Shown here: positions 1-7,654 of the stretch, in pieces
Layout: each line of letters starts with the position of its first letter
Position numbering within the stretch: the stretch's first letter is position 1
NCBI GenBank assembly: GCA_902476265.1
Contig: CABSCP010000063.1
Coordinates: 1-16,799 of the forward strand
Source of the DNA: an uncultured Lachnospiraceae bacterium
Lineage (GTDB): Bacteria > Bacillota > Clostridia > Lachnospirales > Lachnospiraceae
Reading direction: 5' to 3'
Length of the DNA: 16,799 nucleotides
The notes under the pieces: generated by a model
What the model saw: the letters and a program-made list of their open reading frames with translations, nothing else
The model's database searches: none
Told to the model about the DNA's origin: nothing
Translations under genes and position numbers: made by a program

Positions 1-272
1 GCAAAGTAGAAGTGATCAATGCGGATGTGACAGTGACAGCTCAGTATGAAAAGATCGCCGACATGTGGGCGGTGGTAACCTATGATGCGGGAGCCCATGG
101 AACCGGCCTTACCGGAACCAGCAGCTATGAAGTGCTGAAAGGGACGGCATGGGAGAATGCAGAAATAACCGATCCTACCGTAACAAAAGTAGAGGATGGT
201 TGGAGATTTACAGGCTGGGAAGGCAAAGTAGAAGTGATTGAGAAAGACATTACGGTGACAGCCCAGTATGCT
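1..272 (+). repeat. Tandem in-frame repeat of the surface protein (222-bp period)
   Basis: Bases 1-16 recur exactly at 223-238, and similarity continues through the following VTAQY codons (to about 50 and 272). This gives a 222-bp, 74-codon period. Only one full unit plus the tail of the preceding unit is inside the window, so more units are likely upstream. Confidence 0.75.
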
Positions 273-563
273 TCAAACGAAGCACCGACTCCTCCCACAC
301 CCACCGACCCGGGAGATAACAACGACGATGAGGAGGACGATACTCCTACAGTATTGGTGACTACCAATCCCCCTGCCAACCAGGATGTTCTGGGTGCAAG
401 AATACCGGAAGTCATCATTCCGGAACAAACGCAGGAAGTTCTCGGCGAGAGAAGAGGAGCACAGACCGGGGACGAGACCCCGATCTTCGGATGGCTGGCA
501 GTGCTGGGAGCAGCATTTGTCACGCTGGAGGAAACGGTAAGAAGGCGCAGAAAACAGAAATAA
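1..563 (+). CDS. Surface protein C-terminus, InlB-like repeats and TGD-type wall-sorting tail (5' partial)
   Basis: This is the 3' end of a larger gene. The frame is open from base 3 and leaves the window upstream, so the GTG at 12 is only an internal codon. About 186 residues are visible. They hold the end of one repeat (VEVINADVTVTAQY) and one full 74-residue repeat ending in the matching VEVIEKDITVTAQY, with the FTGWEGKVEV pattern of InlB B-repeat (Listeria-Bacteroides) domains. An acidic, Pro/Thr-rich spacer follows (PTPPTPTDPGDNNDDEEDD). The tail carries VLGAR and VLGER, then TGDETP (bases 465-482), a hydrophobic stretch (IFGWLAVLGAAFVTL) and a basic end (RRRRKQK). That layout is a cell-wall sorting signal without the LP of LPxTG. 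Inferred role: an exported, sortase-anchored surface protein, perhaps an adhesin. The ligand cannot be told from this fragment. Confidence 0.85.
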   Translation, partial: KVEVINADVTVTAQYEKIADMWAVVTYDAGAHGTGLTGTSSYEVLKGTAWENAEITDPTVTKVEDGWRFTGWEGKVEVIEKDITVTAQYASNEAPTPPTPTDPGDNNDDEEDDTPTVLVTTNPPANQDVLGARIPEVIIPEQTQEVLGERRGAQTGDETPIFGWLAVLGAAFVTLEETVRRRRKQK

Positions 564-590
564 ACGCTGATGGATCAGGTAAGATGTACG

Positions 591-631
591 AGGAAAAGGC
601 AGAGGCGTGTGGTAAAACACACGCCTTTCCT
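591..631 (+). terminator. Hairpin after the surface protein gene
   Basis: AGGCGTGTG (603-611) pairs with CACACGCCT (618-626) around the loop GTAAAA. A lower helix of AGGAAA (591-596) with TTTCCT (626-631) can extend it across a one-sided bulge. The T-run after the stem is short (TTTCCTGT), so it may terminate only partly and let some transcript reach the regulator gene at 682. No convincing promoter is visible between this hairpin and 682. Confidence 0.55.
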
Positions 632-681
632 GTAAAAATTTCCGGCAATGAAAAACAAAATAGACAAAGGAGGTCCTGGAA

Positions 682-1647
682 ATGGAGCAAACATTATATG
701 TACAAACGCTGGGAACATTTGCCCTGTTATATCAGGGCAAATTGATTCCGGTAGAAAAATCCGGAACCACAAAAATGATGCGTCTGCTGTTGATTTTACT
801 GCTGGCAGGAGAAAAAGGAGTGGACAGAAGCTTTTTGATCGATGAATTATATTACGGGGAAGAGTCCGGTGAAAAAGCAGCGGGAAAACTGAGGGTTAAT
901 CTGTTCAGATTAAGAAAGTTTTTATCAGAAAACGGCCTGCCGGAAGGCGATTTTGTGATAAAAGAAGGGAGCCGCTATAAATGGGATTCAGAGACTGTCC
1001 CTGTGGAACTGGATATTTTACTTTTCCGGAATATTTATCGTGATGTGATGGAGAATAAATATGATATAGATGAAAAAATTAAAAAACTCCGCTATGCCGT
1101 TCATTTATACCGCGGCAGATTTCTTCCTGCCTTTTCTGACTGCGGGTGGATATTATGTGAAAGGGATGTGCTGCAGGATTTGTATCGGGAATGCAGGGCA
1201 GAATTGGAACGGCTGCTCAGGGAAAAAGAAGAAGAGTCAGAATTTGGGTTTACATATGTGAGAAATGTGCTCAGAGAGCGGGAAAAAAACAAAGGCGCCT
1301 GTTTTTGTGCCAAATCCAGTTTCCTGGATGCCTGCCGGATCATAAAAGGGAGAATGGAAAGACAGGGGGGCAATGCAAACCTGGTGATATGCAGGATTTT
1401 ACCCAATAAGAAGGAGGATTTTGGAGAAGCTGCTTTGAAACAGGCATCTGACAGAATGCATATTGCGGCAGGGATTCTCAGAAAAAGTGATTTTTATATG
1501 GATGCGGGAAGCGGAAGATTTATTTTCTTATTGACAGGGAAGGAAAAAATTGATTGCAGGCGAGTACAGGAACGCCTGGAGGACGCTTTTCATCATGATT
1601 TTGAGGAAGAGAATATGAAACTTGATTTTTCGTACCAAATATTATGA
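682..1647 (+). CDS. SARP/BTAD-type transcriptional regulator with degenerate GGDEF-like C-terminus
   Basis: A 321-residue protein whose ATG at 682 follows an excellent AAGGAGG at 667-673. Residues 1 to about 100 look like the OmpR-type winged helix of SARP regulators: the opening LYVQTLGTFALLYQGKLI, then KLRVNLFRLRKFL and a FVIKEGSRYKWD wing region. Residues about 105-190 match the helical bacterial transcriptional activation (BTAD) domain (LYRGRFLPAFSDCGWILCER). The last ~120 residues resemble a decayed diguanylate cyclase fold: IAAGILRKSDFYMDAGSGRFIFLLTG aligns with the stretch around GGDEF, but the signature itself reads AGSGRF at 275-280, so catalysis is unlikely. It probably acts as a cytoplasmic DNA-binding regulator. 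It follows the surface protein gene and could control it. The first two domains are fairly clear; the third is a weaker call made by eye. Confidence 0.75.
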   Translation: MEQTLYVQTLGTFALLYQGKLIPVEKSGTTKMMRLLLILLLAGEKGVDRSFLIDELYYGEESGEKAAGKLRVNLFRLRKFLSENGLPEGDFVIKEGSRYKWDSETVPVELDILLFRNIYRDVMENKYDIDEKIKKLRYAVHLYRGRFLPAFSDCGWILCERDVLQDLYRECRAELERLLREKEEESEFGFTYVRNVLREREKNKGACFCAKSSFLDACRIIKGRMERQGGNANLVICRILPNKKEDFGEAALKQASDRMHIAAGILRKSDFYMDAGSGRFIFLLTGKEKIDCRRVQERLEDAFHHDFEEENMKLDFSYQIL

Positions 1648-1685
1648 AAAACAGCTCTGATTTACAGGAATGACTGGCACTGTAG

Positions 1686-1718
1686 AAATCTCCGGCAAGG
1701 ATCAACCGCCGGAGATTT
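1686..1718 (+). terminator. Intrinsic terminator of the SARP/BTAD regulator
   Basis: An 11-bp perfect stem, AAATCTCCGGC (1686-1696) with GCCGGAGATTT (1708-1718), loop of 11 nt, followed by further T residues (1719-1721). It lies between the plus-strand regulator and the end of the convergent LysR gene. It is stronger in the plus direction; on the minus strand the U-run is short, so it may serve LysR only weakly. Confidence 0.85.
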
Positions 1719-1731
1719 TTTATGCAGAGGA

Positions 1732-2613
1732 TTATGCCTTCCCGATCTGATGAAAAAATTCGGAACAGAAATCCATGAAAACTTTAGCAGCATGATTCAG
1801 ATAATGCCCTTCCGGATAAGAAAGGTACAGCGTGCGTTTGCATTCCGGTGAAGTGATTTTGACCGGGGTAATGAGAGAGTTAAAAAAAGAAAGCTGTGTC
1901 TGATAAGGCAGGAGCGCAATGCCCATCTGGGACTGGATAAAGCTTTTAAATGTGCTGGGACTGTCGCTTTCCAGTATAATATCCGGTTTAAAACCGGCCT
2001 GCAGGCAGAGGTGATCTGTCAGCTCACGAATGCTGGGGCCGGAGGAATACGTGACGAATTGATAGGGGGCAGCTTCGGATAAATGTATGGAAGATTTCTG
2101 CGCGATCGGATGGTTCTGGTGGGCGGCAATAACAATGTCCTCCTCAAGAAGCGTGATGTTGATAAGTCCTTTGTAATTTCCAGGCGTACCGGAAATGACA
2201 AAATCAAAATCATTGGCCTGCTGTAGATTATGGGTTGCCTGCTGTTTCAGGTTTAAAGAAATTTGAGGGTATAGTTTGTGAAAGTTGATGAGCAGGTCAG
2301 GCATAATATTGGAGGCGGCCAGAATAATCAGAGTGATGTGTCCGTAAGGAGTGGTGTCCTGATCGAGCAGTTCGCTTTGAGCATTGTCAATCAGACGAAG
2401 CGCTTCCTGAATACGCCGGCTGTAAATTTCTCCATTGTAATTGAGTTTAATATTTCTTCCGTCCCGGTCAAAAAGGCGCACACCCAGCTCTGTTTCCAGA
2501 CCGGACAACATACGGCTTAATGAAGGCTGCGAAACATGAAGGAGTTTCGCAGCCTTTGAAATATTTTCCTGCTTTGCAATTTCACAGAAATATCTTAGCT
2601 GCAACAGTTCCAT
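1732..2613 (-). CDS. LysR-family transcriptional regulator
   Basis: A 293-residue LTTR of normal length. The N-terminal helix-turn-helix (MELLQLRYFCEIAKQ, then ISKAAKLLHVSQPSLSRML and LETELGVRLFDR) is textbook, spanning residues 1 to about 60. A linker helix and a two-lobe periplasmic-binding-protein-like effector domain follow from about residue 90. A GAAAGGAAA ribosome site lies on the minus strand about 11 nt before the ATG at 2613. The gene diverges from the esterase-to-mannosidase gene train with 156 bp between them. LTTRs usually control the divergent neighbour and themselves, so it is the likely regulator of that operon. The effector is unknown; an intermediate of the imported glycoside or its released acid or aglycone is a reasonable guess. 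Confidence 0.95.
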   Translation of the reverse strand: MELLQLRYFCEIAKQENISKAAKLLHVSQPSLSRMLSGLETELGVRLFDRDGRNIKLNYNGEIYSRRIQEALRLIDNAQSELLDQDTTPYGHITLIILAASNIMPDLLINFHKLYPQISLNLKQQATHNLQQANDFDFVISGTPGNYKGLINITLLEEDIVIAAHQNHPIAQKSSIHLSEAAPYQFVTYSSGPSIRELTDHLCLQAGFKPDIILESDSPSTFKSFIQSQMGIALLPYQTQLSFFNSLITPVKITSPECKRTLYLSYPEGHYLNHAAKVFMDFCSEFFHQIGKA

Positions 2614-2651
2614 AAAAGCGTATTTCCTTTCATATTAGTTGAAAAATTGGT

Positions 2652-2680
2652 ATTATAGAAATGTGACATATATAACATAT
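2652..2680 (-). promoter_or_regulatory. Candidate LysR gene promoter
   Basis: On the minus strand a perfect TATAAT lies at 2657-2652. The -35 region at 2680-2675 reads ATATGT, which is a poor match. The 20-bp palindrome at 2678-2697 overlaps this -35, which would suit autorepression by the LysR protein. Confidence 0.45.
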
Positions 2681-2697
2681 AAGTTATATAACTTATA
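2678..2697. promoter_or_regulatory. 20-bp perfect palindrome, candidate LysR operator
   Basis: TATAAGTTATATAACTTATA is a perfect inverted repeat in the divergent LysR/esterase gap. Its centre lies about 58 bp before the predicted esterase transcription start, near the position where LTTR recognition sites usually lie, and it touches the -35 region of the LysR gene. That LysR binds it is inference; the AT-rich region makes some palindromes likely by chance, though 20 bp without a mismatch is notable. Confidence 0.5.
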
Positions 2698-2709
2698 AAT
2701 AATTATATA

Positions 2710-2739
2710 TTGGACGCTATATACAGTCAAGGATATAAT
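2710..2739 (+). promoter_or_regulatory. Candidate promoter of the esterase-to-mannosidase operon
   Basis: TATAAT at 2734-2739 lies 18 bp after a weak -35, TTGGAC at 2710-2715. The weak -35 suits an activator-dependent promoter, which is how LTTR targets usually behave. The predicted start is near 2746, giving a leader of about 25 nt before the GTG at 2770. Confidence 0.55.
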
Positions 2740-2754
2740 AAAGAAAAAGGAAGC

Positions 2755-2760
2755 AGGAGG
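2755..2760 (+). promoter_or_regulatory. Ribosome binding site deciding the esterase start
   Basis: AGGAGG lies 9 nt before the GTG at 2770. It rules out the upstream in-frame TTG at 2710, which coincides with the predicted -35 and has no ribosome site. Confidence 0.8.
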
Positions 2761-2769
2761 GGTGAAACG

Positions 2770-4224
2770 GTGGTAGTCGAGACAAAATACGGAAAGATAG
2801 AAGGAATTACGGAAAACGGGATGATTGCCTTTAAAGGGATTCCGTTCGCACAGGCGCCTGTAGGGAAACTTCGTTTTCAACCGCCGGTTCCGGTAGAACC
2901 ATGGACAGGAATTTTTAAGGCGGACAGGTTTGGAAAACGCAGCCTGCAGACAGATGAGCAGGGATATCAGGATGATATCGGCTTTTCGGAGGATTGCTTA
3001 AACCTGAATGTGTGGATACCGGAAAGAGAAGGAAAGAAAAGACCGGTTATTTTTTATATTCATGGGGGCGGTCACTTTTCGGGAGCCAATTCCGATCAAT
3101 TTTTTGACGGGCCGCATCTGATAAAAGGCAGGGAAGCCATTATGGTAGCGGCAAATTACCGCCTGGGCGCGCTGGGCTATTTATACTTAAAGGAGTATCT
3201 CGGAGAAGCATTTGCAGATTCGGGAAATTGCGGATTGCTGGATCAGTTGCTGGCGCTTAGATGGGTGCATGAAAATATAGAAGCATTCGGCGGAGATCCG
3301 GAAAACGTTGTTCTGATGGGACAATCGGCAGGGGCGAAATCGGCGGCCAATCTGATGGTGACACCGGCGGCCAAAGGGCTTTTTAGCCGGGCAATTCTGC
3401 AGAGCGGAGCAGTGCAGTGTATCCGTGACACCCATACGGCCACTCGTCTGACGGCGGCCGTGTTAAAAGAAATGGGATTGAATAAGGCATCGGCTGCAAG
3501 GCTTCTGACCATGGATGGGCAGAAAATGATAGAGGCCCAGAAACGGGCTTACCAAAAATACAATATCAGCCATCTGTTTGGCCCGGTGCTGGACGGAAGA
3601 ACCCTGCAGGAAACGCCGGAGTCCTATATACAGGAAGGAAAGATTGGCAAGCTTGAAGTGATGATCGGATATAACAGCAGGGAGCTTTATTACAGTAATC
3701 CGGAAAAAGGAAAGACAGAGGAAGAAGCAGAAAAGGCGTTTCGCTCCTGCTATGGACTGGACTGGAAAATCGCGATGGACAGATACCGGCAGTTTTGTAA
3801 AGCGGAAAGTACGGCGGAAGCATTTGATCATGTCCAGACAGAATTCGTTTACGGAAATGCTTCTCTGCGTTTGACACAGCTGCTGGCGGAAAACGGTGTA
3901 AAAACCTGGTGCTATTTGTGGGATTTTACAGGCAATCAGATTCCCGCCCATTTTTCAGAAATGGCCTACCTGTTTGACTATACGACAGAGGAAAGCGAGA
4001 AAGGTTATGACAGGAAGGATAAAGCATACGCTGCCCTGCTGAATGAGACATGGATGTCCTTTATTTTGAAAGGAAATCCCGAAAATGTGCTTCTTCCCAA
4101 ATGGCTTCCCTGCACCACCGGAGAGATGGGGTATCGGATGTATTTTGATGAGCGCCCTCATTTGGAACAGTTTAACCTCAGAGCTTTTTACACAAAACAG
4201 CCGATGCAGGTGATCAGGCTTTGA
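2770..4224 (+). CDS. Type B carboxylesterase (para-nitrobenzyl esterase-like)
   Basis: An alpha/beta-hydrolase of 484 residues, normal for carboxylesterase type B, starting at GTG 2770 behind AGGAGG. Family marks occur in order: GKIEG opening, EDCLNLNVWIP, the oxyanion hole HGGGH at 98-102, FGGDPENV, and the nucleophile elbow GQSAG with Ser186. The likely acid is Glu305 (YNSREL) and the likely base His394 (AHFSE), matching the usual Glu/His placement. No signal peptide is present, so it acts in the cytoplasm, hydrolysing a carboxylic ester. It heads a co-directional gene train with only 15 bp to the next gene. In this setting it may remove acyl groups from an imported glycoside. The true substrate cannot be read from sequence, as the family is broad. 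Confidence 0.93.
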   Translation: MVVETKYGKIEGITENGMIAFKGIPFAQAPVGKLRFQPPVPVEPWTGIFKADRFGKRSLQTDEQGYQDDIGFSEDCLNLNVWIPEREGKKRPVIFYIHGGGHFSGANSDQFFDGPHLIKGREAIMVAANYRLGALGYLYLKEYLGEAFADSGNCGLLDQLLALRWVHENIEAFGGDPENVVLMGQSAGAKSAANLMVTPAAKGLFSRAILQSGAVQCIRDTHTATRLTAAVLKEMGLNKASAARLLTMDGQKMIEAQKRAYQKYNISHLFGPVLDGRTLQETPESYIQEGKIGKLEVMIGYNSRELYYSNPEKGKTEEEAEKAFRSCYGLDWKIAMDRYRQFCKAESTAEAFDHVQTEFVYGNASLRLTQLLAENGVKTWCYLWDFTGNQIPAHFSEMAYLFDYTTEESEKGYDRKDKAYAALLNETWMSFILKGNPENVLLPKWLPCTTGEMGYRMYFDERPHLEQFNLRAFYTKQPMQVIRL

Positions 4225-4239
4225 CGGAGGGAAAAGGGG

Positions 4240-5298
4240 TTGAATGAAATAACGGCATTTCTCATAACGATGCTGGCCGCTTTGGCAGGAAGCTTTCTGG
4301 CAAAGAAATGCCGGCTTCCGGCAGGGGCGATGACGGGGGCGATTGTTGCCGTTTCTATTTATAACTGCCTGACTGCGAAAGCGGCAATGCCGGTATTTGC
4401 CAAACCATGTATGCAGGTAATGGGCGGCGCGCTGCTGGGACACAGCATCAGTCAAAAAGATCTGAAAAAGATCTCGGATATCATGAAGGCGGCTGCCGTG
4501 CTGATTATCGCGCTATTTTTATTGAATATGACCATAGGGTTTGTTGTCTGGAAATTGACCGATATGAATCTGGCTACGGCACTTTTAGCTACTGCTCCGG
4601 GAGGGGTATCGGACATGGCCCTGATTGCGGAGGATTTTGGGGCAGATATGAGAATTGTCTCTATCATGCAGATGTTTCGGATGTTTGGGATCTATCTGGT
4701 CTTTCCGCCCATTCTTCGCTGTACGCAGAAAAAAGGGACAGGCAAAAGAGCAGCTGCAAGGCAAAGGCATTCCCAAAAAGAACAGTTAAATGATACGAAG
4801 AACAGTTGGAAATATTGCCTGACAACAATCACAGCAGCTTTTGCGGGGGGAGCTCTTTTTAACGTGGCAGGGATACCGGCCGGCTATATGGTGGGAAGCG
4901 TTGTATTCTGTGCTGTTTTGAATATTACAAAAAACCGGGGATATATTCCCGGGGACTGGCGTTTTTTCATTCAGTCCGTGACAGGGGCTATCATCGGATG
5001 CCAGATGACGAAAGAGGGATTGGGCTTGTTTGGAAAACTGGCGCTGCCTGTTTTACTGCTGATAGGCGGAATGCTTATTTTTACCTTTTTGTTTGGAAAA
5101 ATTATGGCCAGGGTGTCGGAACTTGATTTTCAGACAAGCCTGTTATGCCTGACGCCCGGCGGCATTCAGGAAACCTCTCTGCTGGCGGATGATCTGGGCT
5201 GCGATACGCCTTGTGTGGTGGTGATGCACACCATACGTCTGGTTGTGGTGATTTGTATATTCCCTGTGTTTTTACAATTTTTAGCAGGGGTTTTTTAG
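4240..5298 (+). CDS. AbrB-family integral membrane protein (duplicated AbrB membrane domain)
   Basis: A 352-residue, very hydrophobic protein with about ten predicted membrane segments. The start is TTG at 4240, placed by GGAGGG at 4226-4231; no ATG in frame fits better. Two homologous halves are visible: ATAPGGVSDMALIAEDFGAD (PGG at 120-122) and LTPGGIQETSLLADDLGCD (PGG at 306-308), each followed by a V..M...R helix. This is the signature of the AbrB duplication family, sometimes labelled ammonia monooxygenase-like on weak grounds. It is unrelated to the Bacillus AbrB DNA-binding protein. The family is thought to be transporters or membrane regulators, but substrates are poorly known. It lies 15 bp after the esterase and 11 bp before the SDR gene, so it may export or import an acid or aglycone produced by this pathway (inference). 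Confidence 0.88.
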   Translation: MNEITAFLITMLAALAGSFLAKKCRLPAGAMTGAIVAVSIYNCLTAKAAMPVFAKPCMQVMGGALLGHSISQKDLKKISDIMKAAAVLIIALFLLNMTIGFVVWKLTDMNLATALLATAPGGVSDMALIAEDFGADMRIVSIMQMFRMFGIYLVFPPILRCTQKKGTGKRAAARQRHSQKEQLNDTKNSWKYCLTTITAAFAGGALFNVAGIPAGYMVGSVVFCAVLNITKNRGYIPGDWRFFIQSVTGAIIGCQMTKEGLGLFGKLALPVLLLIGGMLIFTFLFGKIMARVSELDFQTSLLCLTPGGIQETSLLADDLGCDTPCVVVMHTIRLVVVICIFPVFLQFLAGVF

Positions 5299-5309
5299 GA
5301 GGAAGGCAG

Positions 5310-6020
5310 ATGAATATTTTAATCTCGGGAGCTGACCGGGGGCTGGGATTTGGGATGGCAAAGCTGTTGGCAGAAAAGGGCCATGTTGTATTTGCGGGAC
5401 GTTATATGCAGGAGTGGAAGGAACTGGACGCACTGCAGGAAAAGTATCCGGACAGGCTTTTTTGTGTAGAACTGGATGTGGGGGATGAGGAAAGCGTCCG
5501 GGCGGCCAGAAGGGAAATTGAAAAGAAGGTGTCCTGTCTGGACATGCTGATCAGCAATGCCGGTATTAATGGAAAACTCGACGGAGAAGTGATGATGGAG
5601 TCGAATTATGAGTTTATGATGCGCACATATAACATCAATTCGCTCGGCGCTGTCCGTCTGGTTGAAATATTTTATCAAATGATGGAAGGAAGTGACAGTA
5701 AAAGAATGTGCTTTGTTTCTTCGGAAGCGGGAAGTATTGCACAGGCAAAAAGAGCGGATAATTTCAATTATTGTATGTCCAAAGCAGCGCTGAACATGTA
5801 TGTAAAACTGATTTATAACCGGCTCAGTCCTCAGGGCTATCATTTCCGGCTTTATCATCCGGGATGGATCCGCTCCTATATGGGGGGAAAGCTTTCGGAA
5901 AAGGGAAACCTTTCCATTGAAGAGGCGGCAGAATATGCGGTAACTTATTTTCTGGATGAAACGGCAGATGAATCGGAGCTGGTTTTATATGGCTATGACG
6001 GAGAAAAATTCAAATTTTAA
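5310..6020 (+). CDS. Short-chain dehydrogenase/reductase (SDR)
   Basis: A classical SDR of 236 residues. The ATG at 5310 follows AGGAGG (5297-5302), which overlaps the stop of the preceding gene; the frame is open further upstream but without a ribosome site. Marks: the nucleotide-binding GADRGLGFG at 7-15, NAG at 83-85, Asn110, Ser138 and the catalytic Tyr154-x3-Lys158 (YCMSK). The helix before the active-site Tyr carries a slightly longer loop than usual. It should oxidise an alcohol or reduce a ketone with NAD(P), in the cytoplasm. The substrate is unknown. Its place between a transporter and a sugar ABC system suggests a sugar, sugar acid or aglycone. Seventeen bases separate it from the binding-protein gene, with no promoter visible in the gap. 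Confidence 0.92.
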   Translation: MNILISGADRGLGFGMAKLLAEKGHVVFAGRYMQEWKELDALQEKYPDRLFCVELDVGDEESVRAARREIEKKVSCLDMLISNAGINGKLDGEVMMESNYEFMMRTYNINSLGAVRLVEIFYQMMEGSDSKRMCFVSSEAGSIAQAKRADNFNYCMSKAALNMYVKLIYNRLSPQGYHFRLYHPGWIRSYMGGKLSEKGNLSIEEAAEYAVTYFLDETADESELVLYGYDGEKFKF

Positions 6021-6037
6021 AAATCGGGAGGGTTATC

Positions 6038-7621
6038 ATGAACTTAAAAAGTAAAAAAGCAGCGGCATTGGTACTGTGTGCCGCCATGGTGTTAGGGACG
6101 GCAGGCTGTGGAAATGCAGACGGTAAAAAAGCGGAAAGCAGCCCGGCAAGTGTAGGGCAAACAGGGAATGAAGACGGGAAGGTATCCTTTTCCATCGCTA
6201 TTATGAATGGCCCTAAGGTGGAAGATACCTGGAGCGAACATCAGATTGAAGAGAAGTTTAACTGTGATCTGGAATTGATTTTCCTGCCCGGATGGGAGGA
6301 CCTGAATACAAAAGTGAATCTTTTGATGAATGATGAGGATCAGCGCCCGGATGTGATCTGGTGGAGCGGCATGCCTGATGAATACAGGGAATGGGTGGAG
6401 TCCGGACTTTTGGTGGATCTGGTTCCGTTGCTTAAAAATATAGAAAACAGCAATATTCTTTCCTATTACGATGAATGGGCGATGTTTCCCACCTATGTGA
6501 ATGGCAGTATTTACAGCATACCCGGAGACGTGGCCGAAGTATCCTGTATGGGCACTTTTGTGAGACAGGACTGGCTGGAAAAATTCGGGATGAGCGAGCC
6601 TGAAACCATGGAGGAATATGTAGAATATCTGTTGGCCTGTGTAAATGATGATCCTGACGGAAACGGGGAAAAGGATACCTATGGTTTTGGCGGCGACAGC
6701 GGCGACTGGAAATATATGTCCCCTTTCCTCTATGCTTATCAGGCGGATGTGATGCACTTTGTGAAAAATGACGACGGAACAATTGTCCATGGTTCCACCC
6801 AGCCCCAGGTAAAGGATGCGCTGGCCATGATGGCTGACCTGTATCAGAAAGGCGTATTTGAACCTTCTATCTTTTCGGCATCGGAGGGAGAAACACTGTT
6901 TGCGGAAGGAAAGGTGGGATCCTTTTACCGGTATTTAAGCTCCTTAAATCCTTCCCAGCAATATCTGCAGAGCTTTTATCAAAATCATCCTGACGGGAAG
7001 TATGAAGTCATAAAACCGATCAAAGGGCCTGACGGATTTTCTTCCGATCACAGGGAAAACGGAACCGGATGGTGCAGTTATGCGATTACGAAAAACTGTG
7101 AAAATCCGCAGCGGGTTATGGAGATCATGGACGGAATCGCATCCGGTGAAATGTTTATTCTGGACAAATGGGGAGTGGAAGGAGAGACTTATGAACTGAC
7201 CGAAGACGGCGCGGTGAACTTCATTGTGGATGAAAGCAAAAGAAATGAACTGGGACTGAGTACTTTTACCGGGTTCGTGAATCGGAAAGATGCCTATAAT
7301 ATTCAGAACAGCAAAGAGGTTAACGACCTGTTTGAACGCGCGAAGGAAACATCAAAGCCTTTGGATGATTACAGGGTTGTGTTCGGAACCAATGGGGAAA
7401 AGTGGAAAGAATACGGACCGGAACTGGAAAAACTCAGGGATGAATATTTTTATGGCATCATCATGGGAGAGCGTCCTCTGGATGACTTCGATACCTATGT
7501 GGAACTGTTCTATCAGCATGGCGGAACAGAAGCCGAAGAAGAGGCAAACCGGATGTATGCGGAACAGGAAAACAGCTATCAGGAATTTGCAAAGAAATAC
7601 GACGAGTGGTTTCAGAAATAG
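6038..7621 (+). CDS. Sugar ABC transporter solute-binding lipoprotein (family 1, LplA/YtcQ-like)
   Basis: A 527-residue extracellular binding protein. It has a lipoprotein signal peptide (NLKSKKAAALVLCAAMVLG) with the lipobox ending TAGC at Cys24, then a Ser/Gly/Lys-rich linker. The body begins with VSFSIAIMNG and shows PDVIWWSG and DPDGNGEKDTYGFGG, a motif common in large family-1 carbohydrate binding proteins. Its size and its pairing with LplB/LplC-like permeases put it in the YtcQ/LplA group, which captures oligosaccharides or substituted sugars at the outer face of the membrane. GGGAGGG at 6026-6032 supports ATG 6038. Within the operon it is the substrate-recognition part of the importer. 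The ligand may be a beta-mannoside, given the mannosidase downstream, but this is inference. Confidence 0.93.
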   Translation: MNLKSKKAAALVLCAAMVLGTAGCGNADGKKAESSPASVGQTGNEDGKVSFSIAIMNGPKVEDTWSEHQIEEKFNCDLELIFLPGWEDLNTKVNLLMNDEDQRPDVIWWSGMPDEYREWVESGLLVDLVPLLKNIENSNILSYYDEWAMFPTYVNGSIYSIPGDVAEVSCMGTFVRQDWLEKFGMSEPETMEEYVEYLLACVNDDPDGNGEKDTYGFGGDSGDWKYMSPFLYAYQADVMHFVKNDDGTIVHGSTQPQVKDALAMMADLYQKGVFEPSIFSASEGETLFAEGKVGSFYRYLSSLNPSQQYLQSFYQNHPDGKYEVIKPIKGPDGFSSDHRENGTGWCSYAITKNCENPQRVMEIMDGIASGEMFILDKWGVEGETYELTEDGAVNFIVDESKRNELGLSTFTGFVNRKDAYNIQNSKEVNDLFERAKETSKPLDDYRVVFGTNGEKWKEYGPELEKLRDEYFYGIIMGERPLDDFDTYVELFYQHGGTEAEEEANRMYAEQENSYQEFAKKYDEWFQK

Positions 7622-7654
7622 TTTTGGGAAGTTGAATGAAAAGAAGGAGAAGTT

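Noticed and set aside
2710..2769. Extending the esterase upstream to an in-frame TTG at 2710.
   Set aside because: The added residues match nothing in the family, overlap the predicted promoter and lack a ribosome site; GTG 2770 has AGGAGG at 9 nt.
5211..5309. Extending the SDR upstream to a GTG at 5211 within the AbrB gene.
   Set aside because: Classical SDRs start just before the first beta strand and GxxxGxG motif, as ATG 5310 does, and AGGAGG precedes that ATG.
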